The translations under genes were made by a program, and so were the position numbers. Positions 42,891 to 49,682 of a stretch of DNA of 64,000 bases are shown here, in pieces. Location: assembly GCF_965221685.1 (NCBI RefSeq), contig NZ_OZ244907.1; one strand, given 5' to 3'. The stretch is from Palauibacter sp022826685 (GTDB taxonomy: Bacteria > Gemmatimonadota > Gemmatimonadetes > Palauibacterales > Palauibacteraceae). Each line of letters starts with the position of its first letter. Position 1 is the first letter of the stretch. Below the pieces are notes generated by a model. The model was not told the origin of the DNA. It saw only the letters and a list, made by a program, of their open reading frames with translations, and did no database searches.

Positions 42891-42976
42891 GGAGGGGTGG
42901 CCGAGTGGCTTAAGGCGGCGCCCTGCTAAGGCGTTGACTCGAAAGAGTCTCGTGGGTTCGAATCCCACCCCCTCCG
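42891..42976 (+). tRNA. tRNA-Ser (anticodon GCT)
   Basis: Acceptor GGAGGGG (42891-42897) pairs with CCCCTCC; discriminator G, as for serine tRNAs. Anticodon stem GCGCC/GGCGT, loop CTGCTAA, anticodon GCT. A long variable arm (GACTCGAAAGAGTC) forms a stem. T-arm GTGGG-TTCGAAT-CCCAC. No encoded CCA. Unlike the next two serine tRNAs it has no 3'-end repeat array. Confidence 0.95.
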
Positions 42977-43010
42977 CCTCCCTACCTCCGGCCTCACCCC
43001 GGAGGCTTCC

Positions 43011-43098
43011 GGACGGGTGGCCGAGCGGACTAAGGCGCACGCCTGGAGAGCGTGTGGGCAGCAACCCTGCCTCGTGGGTTCGAATCCCACCCCGTCCG
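43011..43098 (+). tRNA. tRNA-Ser (anticodon GGA)
   Basis: Acceptor GGACGGG (43011-43017) pairs with CCCGTCC (43091-43097); discriminator G. Anticodon stem CACGC/GCGTG, loop CTGGAGA, anticodon GGA. Long variable arm GGGCAGCAACCCTGCC. T-arm GTGGG-TTCGAAT-CCCAC. Its 3' end from T60 onward is the first member of the tandem array 43085-43440. Confidence 0.95.
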
Positions 43099-43440
43099 TT
43101 TAGCAGTTTCCCACGAGGCAGTGCGAGAGCGCCTGCCCCTCGTGGGTTCGAACCGAGCGACCGCAGGGAGCGAGCTCGGCGAACCCGCGTAGCGGGTGAG
43201 CCAATCCCACCCCGTCCGTTTAGCAGTTTCCCACGAGGCAGTGCGAGAGCGCCTGCCCTCGTGGGTTCGAACCGAGCGACCTCTGGTCGCGAGCTCGGGG
43301 AGCCGCGCAGCGGCGACCCAATCCCACCCCGTCCGTTTAGCAGTTTCCCACGAGGCAGTGCGAGAGCGCCTGCCCTCGTGGGTTCGAACCGAGCGACCGC
43401 AGGTCGCGAGCTCGGCGAACCCGCGTAGCGGGTGAGCCAA
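43085..43440 (+). repeat. tandem array of tRNA-Ser(GGA) 3'-end copies carrying T-loop palindromic inserts
   Basis: Three units of 120, 117 and 119 bases (43085-43204, 43205-43321, 43322-43440). Each unit holds the tRNA 3' end (TCCCACCCCGTCCG), a spacer, an inverted copy of the variable-arm/T-stem sequence (CCCACGAGGCAG), a direct copy (CTGCC..CTCGTGGGTTCGAA), and then a 50-52 base palindromic element (43153-43204, 43272-43321, 43389-43440). The element sits exactly where the T-loop continues from TTCGAA to T, so every downstream 3'-end copy is split from its 5' T-arm half. The element has two hairpins: CCGAGCGACC..CTCGG and CCCGC-GTA-GCGGG or GCCGC-GCA-GCGGC, which differ by a compensatory base-pair change. 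A partial fourth 3'-end copy follows at 43441. Confidence 0.9.
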
Positions 43441-43555
43441 TCCCACCCCGTTCGCCCCGAAAGTTTGACAGCAGGAGCCATCTCGGAGCACCTTCCCCGG
43501 CCGCGTCTACCGGCCGCTTCAGCAGCTTCCGAGAGCAGCCCGGTAGCCGGCACTC

Positions 43556-43637
43556 GGAGAGGTGGCAGAACGGCAATGCACCGGTCTCGAAAACCGGCGC
43601 CCTCACGGGCTTGGGGGTTCGAATCCCCCCCTCTCCG
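43556..43637 (+). tRNA. tRNA-Ser (anticodon CGA)
   Basis: Acceptor GGAGAGG (43556-43562) pairs with CCTCTCC (43630-43636); discriminator G. Anticodon stem CCGGT/ACCGG, loop CTCGAAA, anticodon CGA. Variable arm GCCCTCACGGGC. T-arm GGGGG-TTCGAAT-CCCCC. At 82 bases it is short for a serine tRNA but complete. Its 3' end begins the array 43624-43907. Confidence 0.93.
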
Positions 43638-43907
43638 CTAAAGGGGGTTCGAACCGAGCGACCTCTGGTCGCGAGCTCGGGGAGCCGCGCAGCGGCGACC
43701 CAATCCCCCCCTCTCCGCTAGAAGGGGTTCGAACCGAGCGACCAACGGGAGCGAGCTCGGGGAGCCGCGCAGCGGCGACCCAATCCCCCCCTCTCCGCTA
43801 AAGGGGGTTCGAACCGAGCGACCAAAGGGAGCGAGCTCGGGGAGCCGCGCAGCGGCGACCCAACCGAGCGACCTCTGGTCGCGAGCTCGAGGAGCGCAGC
43901 GACTCAA
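43624..43907 (+). repeat. tandem array of tRNA-Ser(CGA) 3'-end copies carrying T-loop palindromic inserts
   Basis: Units at 43624-43703 (80), 43704-43783 (80) and 43784-43907 (124 bases), followed by a last 3'-end copy from 43908. Each unit contains the 3' end (TCCCCCCCTCTCCG), a short spacer (CTAAAG or CTAGAA), the 5' T-arm half (GGGGTTCGAA) and a palindromic element of the same family as in the tRNA-Ser(GGA) array (43654-43703, 43734-43783, 43814-43863). The last unit has a second, shortened element directly attached (43864-43907, 44 bases). Spacers differ entirely from the other array, but the element is shared, so the element moves or is copied independently of the tRNA it occupies. Confidence 0.9.
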
Positions 43908-43984
43908 TCCCCCCCTCTCCTGCGCCCCACCGGCTGTGCGCCTAGTGAAACCGCAGGGCGTCAAATAGGTTACGACATGAACCT

Positions 43985-44350
43985 GTGTGCGGCGGTAACC
44001 TGGTGAATTTCTTATCCGCCGCGCTCGCGTTCACTGTGTGCTTCGGCACGCGCTGCTGGATACTGGACGGACCGCGCGTCACGGAGATCGATGAAGCCTC
44101 CGCCGACACGCTCCAGAACTGGTTCATCGGCGATTTCGGCGCCGATACGCTTTGGGTCGGCGAGCGTGGCCGGATCATCCATGCCATGAACAAGGAAACC
44201 GGTGAACGGGCGACCATCGACCGGCTGCTCGTTCGGGTCACCCGTCATGGCGGAGAGAGTTCGGAGACACCTCTCCGACCCCGGAGTCGACGCGACCCGG
44301 CGCCCCCACGCCCGAGACGTCTGCGCCGCAGCACGCCCTACAAGGGCTGA
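43985..44350 (+). CDS. doubtful hypothetical protein
   Basis: A 121-codon frame, or about 115 codons from GTG 44003: FLSAALAFTVCFGTRCWILD, EASADTLQNWFIGDFGADTL, WVGERGRIIHAMNKETGERA. The first half resembles real protein, with a possible signal segment, but the last third is Arg/Pro-rich and looks like out-of-frame GC-rich DNA. No family is recognised and no clear ribosome-binding site is seen. It overlaps the end of queC by 13 bases on the other strand. It may be a truncated remnant. Confidence 0.25.
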   Translation: MCGGNLVNFLSAALAFTVCFGTRCWILDGPRVTEIDEASADTLQNWFIGDFGADTLWVGERGRIIHAMNKETGERATIDRLLVRVTRHGGESSETPLRPRSRRDPAPPRPRRLRRSTPYKG

Positions 44351-45030
44351 TACGGGGCCGGATCCCGTGCTCCCGCCGCAGCGAACCCGGCGAGCCTCAG
44401 GCGGCAGGAGTCACACTCTCCACAGGCTGCGCCCGACTCATCGGGATCGTAGCAACTGCGCGTCATCCCGTAATCAACGCCCAGCGCGAGTCCGCGCCGG
44501 ATGATCTCCGCCTTGGTGAGGTCGATCAGAGGCGCGTGGATCCGGAACGGTCGACCCCCTTCCACCCCTGCCTTGGTGCCGAGGCCGGCAAGGTTCTCGA
44601 ACGCATCGAGAAACTCGGGCCGACAGTCGGGATATCCGCTGTAGTCGACTGCGTTGACGCCGATGAAGATGTCGGAAACCTGGAGAGCTTCCGCCCACGC
44701 GAGAGCCATCGACAGGAAGATCGTGTTCCGCGCCGGGACGTAAGTGACGGGAATGTCCTCGGAGTCCGCGGCCACCGGCCCGCCCTTGGGCACTTCCAGG
44801 TCACCGGTGAGGGCCGAGCCCCCGAACGCACGCAGATCGACGGTGGTGATCACATGGCGGACCACCCGCATCGCTTCCGCCAGGCGGCACGCGGCCTCGA
44901 CCTCGAGTTCGTGTCGCTGCCCATAGCGGAGCGTCAGCGCGCAGGGCTCGTATCCCTGCTCCACCGCGATCGCCAGCGTCGTTGCCGAGTCGAGTCCACC
45001 ACTGAGCAGGACCACCGCTCTGCGGCCCAT
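44338..45030 (-). CDS. queC: 7-cyano-7-deazaguanine synthase QueC
   Basis: A 230-residue ATP-dependent enzyme converting 7-carboxy-7-deazaguanine and ammonia to preQ0, for queuosine tRNA modification. The PP-loop is AVVLLSGGLDSATTLAIA. QueC signatures LRYGQRHELEVEAACRLAEA, VTYVPARNTIFLSMALAWAE and IFIGVNAVDYSGYPDCRPEF are present. The zinc-binding cysteines are in RSCYDPDESGAACGECDSCR. A CTGGAGG lies a few bases before the start. The usual partners queD, queE and queF are not nearby. I see no preQ1-I riboswitch pattern in the leader (45031-45100). Confidence 0.97.
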   Translation of the reverse strand: MGRRAVVLLSGGLDSATTLAIAVEQGYEPCALTLRYGQRHELEVEAACRLAEAMRVVRHVITTVDLRAFGGSALTGDLEVPKGGPVAADSEDIPVTYVPARNTIFLSMALAWAEALQVSDIFIGVNAVDYSGYPDCRPEFLDAFENLAGLGTKAGVEGGRPFRIHAPLIDLTKAEIIRRGLALGVDYGMTRSCYDPDESGAACGECDSCRLRLAGFAAAGARDPAPYQPL

Positions 45031-45194
45031 CCACTACCTCCAGGAAGCGGGTTCACGACCCCGGAGCCCTGCCGGGAGGCCACTTGTAACACGGTTTCGC
45101 ACCGCGCGGCAATGCATGATAAAGTGGTGCCGGAGGCGGCTGTGGAACCTCGATGCTCTGCGGAGTCGAGCGGGGATACCCGGAAGGAGAACTG

Positions 45195-45788
45195 ATGCGG
45201 ATCCGGTCACCCGGCCGGGGCGACGCACTGCTGGTTGTTGACGTGCAGGAGGATTTTCTCCCCGGCGGCGCGCTCGCCGTCGCCGAAGGCGATGCCGCGA
45301 TCCCTCCGCTGAACGAAGCGATCCGCGCCTTCTCCAAAGCGGGCCTTCCGATCTTCGTGACGCGCGACTGGCACCCGCCGGATCACTGCTCGTTCGTCCA
45401 GCAGGGCGGCCTCTGGCCGTCTCACTGCGTCGCGGGGACCCGCGGGGCGGCGTTCCCGAGAGCCCTGCGACTTCCTGCCTCGCCTCTCATGATCTCCAAG
45501 GCCACCGACCCGGCCGCCGAGGCCTACTCCGCGTTCGCGGGCACCGACCTTGCCGAACTTCTCTCGGATCGACGCGTCAGGCGGGTCTTCGTGGGCGGAC
45601 TCGCGACGGATTACTGCGTGCTTCGGACCGTACTCGACGCACGGGCGGTCGGTCTGGATGCGGTCGTTCTGGACGACGCGGTGAGAGCCGTGGACGTCGA
45701 ACCGGGCGACGGGGAACGCGCGATCGCCCGCATGCGCGCGGCGGGGGCGGTGTTCGTCCACACGCGAACGGCGCTGGCCGAGGAGTAG
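45195..45788 (+). CDS. pncA: nicotinamidase PncA
   Basis: A 197-residue cysteine hydrolase converting nicotinamide to nicotinate in NAD salvage. AAGGAGA at about 45184-45190 sets ATG 45195. The catalytic triad is visible: Asp in ALLVVDVQEDFLPGGALAVA, Lys in LMISKATDPAAEAYSAF, and Cys in VFVGGLATDYCVLRTVLDAR. The metal-binding region is VTRDWHPPDHCSF (DxHxxxH-like), and WPSHCVAGTRGAAFP is conserved in the family. The next gene, pncB, starts six bases after the stop and uses its product. Confidence 0.96.
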   Translation: MRIRSPGRGDALLVVDVQEDFLPGGALAVAEGDAAIPPLNEAIRAFSKAGLPIFVTRDWHPPDHCSFVQQGGLWPSHCVAGTRGAAFPRALRLPASPLMISKATDPAAEAYSAFAGTDLAELLSDRRVRRVFVGGLATDYCVLRTVLDARAVGLDAVVLDDAVRAVDVEPGDGERAIARMRAAGAVFVHTRTALAEE

Positions 45789-45794
45789 AGGGTC

Positions 45795-47201
45795 ATGGCG
45801 GTGGGTGGCGTCACCCCGACGCCGAGCCGGGGACGGGGCGGCGCCCTGCTCACGGACCTCTATCAACTCACCATGCTCAAGGCGTACTGGGAACACGGGA
45901 TGCACGAGACCGCCGTGTTCGAGCTCTTCGTCCGCCGTCTCCCCCCGAATCGCAATTTCCTGTTGGCGGCGGGCCTGGCTCATGCCCTCGACTACCTGGA
46001 GGACCTGCGCTTCGAGCCCGACGAGCTCGAGTGGCTCGGCGGCCAGCCCGGCTTCCCCCCCGCCTTCGTCGACTGGCTCGCCGATCTGCGCTTCACCGGG
46101 GATGTGGACGCGATGCCCGAGGGCACGGTCTTCTTCCCGGAAGAACCGCTGCTGCGGGTGACCGCGCCGCTCCCTGAGGCGCAACTCGTCGAGACCCGAC
46201 TCATCTCGCTGCTCAACTACTCCTCCCTCATCGCCTCGAAGGCGATCCGCTTCAGGCTCGCAGCCCCGAAAGCCCGGCTCGTGGACTTCGGTTTGCGGCG
46301 GGCACACGGCTCGGAAGCGGGGCTATTCGCCGCCCGGGCCGCCTATCTCGCCGGCTTCGACGGCACGGCGACCGCACTCGCCGGACAGCGCTGGGGGATC
46401 CCGACCTTCGGCACCATGGCCCATTCGTTCATCCAGGCGCATGACAGCGAGGCCGATGCCTTCGTTCGCTTCGCCCGTGCCCATCCCGAGAACGCGGTGC
46501 TGCCCATCGACACGTACGACACCGAGGCGGGGGCGTCGAAGGTCGTCGAGATCGCGGCCGACCTCCGCGCCGAAGGCATCGAGATCGGAGCGGTGCGGCT
46601 GGATTCCGGAGATCTCGCGGCCCACGCCCGGCGCGTGCGCCGGATGCTGGATGAAGGGGGCTTTCCCGGAGTCCGGATCTTCGCGAGCGGTTCGCTCGAC
46701 GAGCACCGCGTGGCCCGGCTGGCCGACGTCCCGATCGATGGCTTCGGCGTCGGGACCGCCCTCACCGTCTCCGCGGACGAGCCGGCGCTCGACAGCGTCT
46801 ACAAGCTCCAGGAGTACGCCGGCCGGCCGCGCCGAAAGCGCTCGGAGGGGAAGGCGACGTGGCCGGGTCGCAAGCAGGTCTTTCGTACGTGCGAACGCGG
46901 TCGGCTCGCGCGCGATGTGCTGGGGCTCGAGGACGAGGCGTTGTCCGGCGAGGCCATGCTTGTGCCCGTGGCGCGCGCCGGAGCACGACTTCGGTTGGAT
47001 CCCCCGCTGGAGGAGATCCGCGATCGTGTCCGAACCTCGCTCGAAACGCTCCCGGCGGAGCTCCGGGGACTCGAGTCGGCGCGCACGCCGTTCCCGGTGG
47101 AACCATCGCCGGGCGTGCGTGAAATGGCCCGGGAGGTCGACCGCCGGTCTTCCGGAGGCGACGTCGGGGAGGGTTTCGCGGCGACCGTCAGACCCGGCTA
47201 G
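45795..47201 (+). CDS. pncB: nicotinate phosphoribosyltransferase PncB
   Basis: A 468-residue enzyme joining nicotinate and PRPP to form nicotinate mononucleotide, the step after PncA in NAD salvage. Signatures: ALLTDLYQLTMLKAYWEHGM, AVFELFVRRLPPNRNFLLAA, RLVDFGLRRAHGSEAGLFAA, GTMAHSFIQAHDSEADAFVR, VLPIDTYDTEAGASKVVEIA, VRLDSGDLAAHARRVRRMLD, IFASGSLDEHRVARL and FGVGTALTVSADEPALDSVY. The C-terminal part (KRSEGKATWPGRKQVFRTCE) is typical of the long bacterial form. Operon with pncA. The stop TAG at 47199 starts a TAGCTT motif ahead of the next gene. Confidence 0.97.
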   Translation: MAVGGVTPTPSRGRGGALLTDLYQLTMLKAYWEHGMHETAVFELFVRRLPPNRNFLLAAGLAHALDYLEDLRFEPDELEWLGGQPGFPPAFVDWLADLRFTGDVDAMPEGTVFFPEEPLLRVTAPLPEAQLVETRLISLLNYSSLIASKAIRFRLAAPKARLVDFGLRRAHGSEAGLFAARAAYLAGFDGTATALAGQRWGIPTFGTMAHSFIQAHDSEADAFVRFARAHPENAVLPIDTYDTEAGASKVVEIAADLRAEGIEIGAVRLDSGDLAAHARRVRRMLDEGGFPGVRIFASGSLDEHRVARLADVPIDGFGVGTALTVSADEPALDSVYKLQEYAGRPRRKRSEGKATWPGRKQVFRTCERGRLARDVLGLEDEALSGEAMLVPVARAGARLRLDPPLEEIRDRVRTSLETLPAELRGLESARTPFPVEPSPGVREMAREVDRRSSGGDVGEGFAATVRPG

Positions 47202-47233
47202 CTTCTCAACACGACCGTGTTCGAGGAGGTTAT

Positions 47234-48577
47234 ATGAGGTTCGCCAAGCTTTCCCTGGGTTTCGTCCTTGCCGCGTGCGTCGCGGCTCCCTCCACGGCCG
47301 CTGGCGATCAGGCGGCGGGGGCCGGCGCCACCGCCTTCGTCGACGTGAACGTGATTCCGATGGATTCCGAGCGGGTCCTCGCGGGCCAGACCGTCATCGT
47401 CCGCGGCGACCGGATCGTCGCGGTCGGGCCGGCCGCCGACGTCGACGTACCGGACGGTGCCCGCCGCATCGATGGCGCCGGGAAGTACTTGATGCCGGGA
47501 TTGTCGGAGATGCACGGACACACGCCGGGCGGCTTCCCGACCGACACCTTCCGCGAGCAGGTGATGTTCCTCTATGCCGCGAACGGCGTGACGACGGTGA
47601 GGGGGATGCTCGGACTGCCGGGTGACCTCGAGTTGAAGGCCAGGACGAACACGGGGGAGATCTGGGGGCCGACGCTCTACCTCGCGGGTCCGAGCTTCAA
47701 CGGCAACTCGGTGACGTCGCCCTCGCAGGCCGCGGATCGCGTGTGGATCCAGAAAGAGGAAGGGTGGGACCACCTGAAGATCCACCCGGGACTCACCGTG
47801 CCGGAGTACGACGCGCTCGCCGCCGCCGCCGCGCAGGCCGGCATTCGCTTCGGGGGGCATGTCCCGGCCGATGTCGGGATCCGCCATGCCATCCTCATGG
47901 GACAGGAGACCTTCGACCACCTCGATGGCTACCTGGAGGAGGCGGGAGGCGTCCGCGGCCCCGTGGATCCGGCGAAGCTGGACGAGCTGTTCGCGCTGAC
48001 GATCGGGGCCCGGGCCTGGGTCGTGCCCACGATGGTCCTCTGGGAAGTGGGCGTCATCGGCCTCGGCGACCCCGATGCGCTCGCGGCCTACCCGGAGATG
48101 CGCTACTGGCCCCCGCAGGGTGTCCAGGGCTGGAAAGACCGCCTCCAGGCGATCCAGGCGCGAGGCAACTGGGATGTCGAGCAGGCGCGGCGGCACGCGG
48201 GCAACCGGACGCGTCTCCTCGGCATGATGAACGAGGCCGGCGTGGGCATCCTCATGGGCACCGATTCGCCGCAGATGTTCAGCGTCCCCGGCTTCTCGCT
48301 CCACCGCGAACTCGCGGCGATGGCCGACGCCGGGATGTCGCCGTACGAGATCCTCGCCAGCGGCACGCGGAACGTCGGGGAGTACTTCCAGGGCTACGAC
48401 ACCTTCGGGACGGTGGCCGCGGGCCGGCGGGCGGACCTGATTCTGACGAACACGAACCCGCTCGAGGACGTGGCGAACGTCGCCGACCGCGCGGGCGTCA
48501 TGGTGCGCGGCGTGTGGAAATCCGAGGAGGAGATCCAGCAGGGACTGGCGGAGATCGCAGCCAGCTTCGGCAACTGA
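47234..48577 (+). CDS. secreted amidohydrolase
   Basis: A 447-residue amidohydrolase-superfamily protein with a signal peptide (LSLGFVLAACVAAPSTAAGD); LAAC could be a lipobox. GAGGAGG lies directly upstream. Metal-site motifs: KYLMPGLSEMHGHTPGGFPT (HxH), FGGHVPADVGIRHAILMGQE (His), FDHLDGYLEE (His) and GILMGTDSPQMFSVPGFSLH (Asp). The remainder follows the imidazolonepropionase-like/prolidase group (NVIPMDSERVLAGQTVIVRG, GRRADLILTNTNPLEDV). Proteins of this group hydrolyse cyclic amides or Xaa-Pro-type peptides; specificity unknown. The cupin follows 23 bases downstream. Confidence 0.92.
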   Translation: MRFAKLSLGFVLAACVAAPSTAAGDQAAGAGATAFVDVNVIPMDSERVLAGQTVIVRGDRIVAVGPAADVDVPDGARRIDGAGKYLMPGLSEMHGHTPGGFPTDTFREQVMFLYAANGVTTVRGMLGLPGDLELKARTNTGEIWGPTLYLAGPSFNGNSVTSPSQAADRVWIQKEEGWDHLKIHPGLTVPEYDALAAAAAQAGIRFGGHVPADVGIRHAILMGQETFDHLDGYLEEAGGVRGPVDPAKLDELFALTIGARAWVVPTMVLWEVGVIGLGDPDALAAYPEMRYWPPQGVQGWKDRLQAIQARGNWDVEQARRHAGNRTRLLGMMNEAGVGILMGTDSPQMFSVPGFSLHRELAAMADAGMSPYEILASGTRNVGEYFQGYDTFGTVAAGRRADLILTNTNPLEDVANVADRAGVMVRGVWKSEEEIQQGLAEIAASFGN

Positions 48578-48600
48578 CGGAGACGCACAGGACGGAGACG

Positions 48601-49035
48601 ATGATGACGGAGAACGGAAGCGTACGCGGCGTGGTGGAGCGCCACGACGGGATCATCACGGTGCGCGGCGGGGGACGTCACCGCGCCTGGAACGGGATCG
48701 AATACAAGACGGGGATGTGGGCGGAGAACGTCGGTTCGGGCGCGCTCTCCATGAACGTGGCGATGATCCCGCCCGGTGGTGTCGCCAAGGCGCACATCCA
48801 CGTGGACTTCGAAGTGATGCTCTACATCCTCCAGGGAAACGTCCGGCATGAGTTCGGGCCGCGACTGGAGAAGACGCTCGACAACGAGGCGGGCGACTTC
48901 ATCTTCATCGAGCCGGGCGTGCCGCACGAGGTGTTCAACCTCAGCGACACGGAGCCGGTCGTCGCCGTCGTCGCGCGCTCGGACGCGCAGGAGTGGGAGA
49001 ACATCGTCGACTTCGAGCGCCCTCCGCCCGGATAG
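48601..49035 (+). CDS. cupin-domain protein
   Basis: A 144-residue single-domain cupin starting at ATG 48601 after GGAG. Cupin motif 1 is GGVAKAHIHVDFEVMLYILQ, then GNVRHEFGP, with two histidines and a glutamate as metal ligands. Motif 2 is NEAGDFIFIEPGVPHEVFNL (PxxxPH), followed by SDTEPVVAVVARS. The fold suggests a small metal-dependent isomerase, dioxygenase or sugar-binding protein; no substrate can be assigned. It is the last gene of the pncA operon direction and uses TAG as stop. Confidence 0.88.
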   Translation: MMTENGSVRGVVERHDGIITVRGGGRHRAWNGIEYKTGMWAENVGSGALSMNVAMIPPGGVAKAHIHVDFEVMLYILQGNVRHEFGPRLEKTLDNEAGDFIFIEPGVPHEVFNLSDTEPVVAVVARSDAQEWENIVDFERPPPG

Positions 49036-49066
49036 GCCGTGGCGCGGGTCGGGAATTTCCGGCCGT

Positions 49067-49512
49067 TCAGAATCCGAGCGACGCCGTCTCCCGCCTCACG
49101 TCGCCCGCCGCCGTCATCACCCCGGTCTCCGGATCGCGCCAGGTCACCGTGGGAGCGCCGGCCCGCCAGTTCCAGAGCCCCCATGAGCGCACGTCGTGGC
49201 CCATGGCGCGCAACGCGTCGGCCGTCTCCGCCGGGATCCGGTCCTCCATGTAGAGGACAGCGGGATTGCGGTTCACCTCGCTCCCGGTGGCCGGGAAGTT
49301 GTAGCTGCCGAAACGGGGCTGGTCGACGGCCTGCTCGGGGGACATCCCCCACACCACCACGTTCAGCAAGACCTGCAGGAGGCACTGCATCTGCTGGTCG
49401 CCGCCCGGCGTCGAGAGCCCCATGAACGGTTCGCCATCCTTCATCACGAGAAGGGGCGAATTGGTGTTCCGCGGGCGCTTGCCGGGCGGATCGCATGAGG
49501 CCGGAATCACGG
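49067..49512 (-). pseudogene. ggt: gamma-glutamyltransferase, C-terminal fragment
   Basis: Reading leftward, about 145 residues match the end of the small subunit of gamma-glutamyltransferase-like enzymes: PGKRPRNTNSPLLVMKDGEP, FMGLSTPGGDQQMQCLLQVL, LNVVVWGMSPEQAVDQPRFG, DRIPAETADALRAMGHDVRS, GVMTAAGDVRRETASLGF. The complete protein should have 500-600 residues including the catalytic Thr, all missing here. Homology stops near 49510, and beyond it lies unrelated sequence leading to the adhesin stop at 49683. The fragment cannot be active. The break marks a rearrangement point. The stretch 49513-49682 shows no gene, only a short inverted repeat (AATCCCG at 49603-49609 with CGGGATT). Confidence 0.8.
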
Positions 49513-49682
49513 CAGAAGATCGTCTAACTGTATACTGGACTGCACGATCTGCGCTTTCTGCCGTTGTGTTGGACCCTGCTGGACCGTGCCTTGAAACCGG
49601 GAATCCCGGACCTGATTGGCGGGATTTCCCCCCGGTCGTTTGGGATGACATATCGGTGTCCTTTCGCAGTGCTTCCAATCAT

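Noticed and set aside
42745..43641. Long open frames on both strands across the tRNA cluster and arrays, encoding repetitive Arg/Gly/Pro-rich peptides
   Set aside because: They are translations of tRNA 3' ends and the palindromic repeats; the frames follow the repeat period and have no start signals or domains.
43085..43907. CRISPR array
   Set aside because: The repeats are 80-120 base units derived from tRNA, with no short unique spacers of constant length and no cas genes in the window.
45031..45194. preQ1 riboswitch before queC
   Set aside because: The leader contains no recognisable preQ1-I aptamer core (A-rich tail after a small hairpin); only a ribosome-binding site is visible.
49597..49630. 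Rho-independent terminator after the adhesin
   Set aside because: A 7-bp inverted repeat (AATCCCG/CGGGATT) is present but no T run follows in the adhesin direction, so it is not supported as a terminator.
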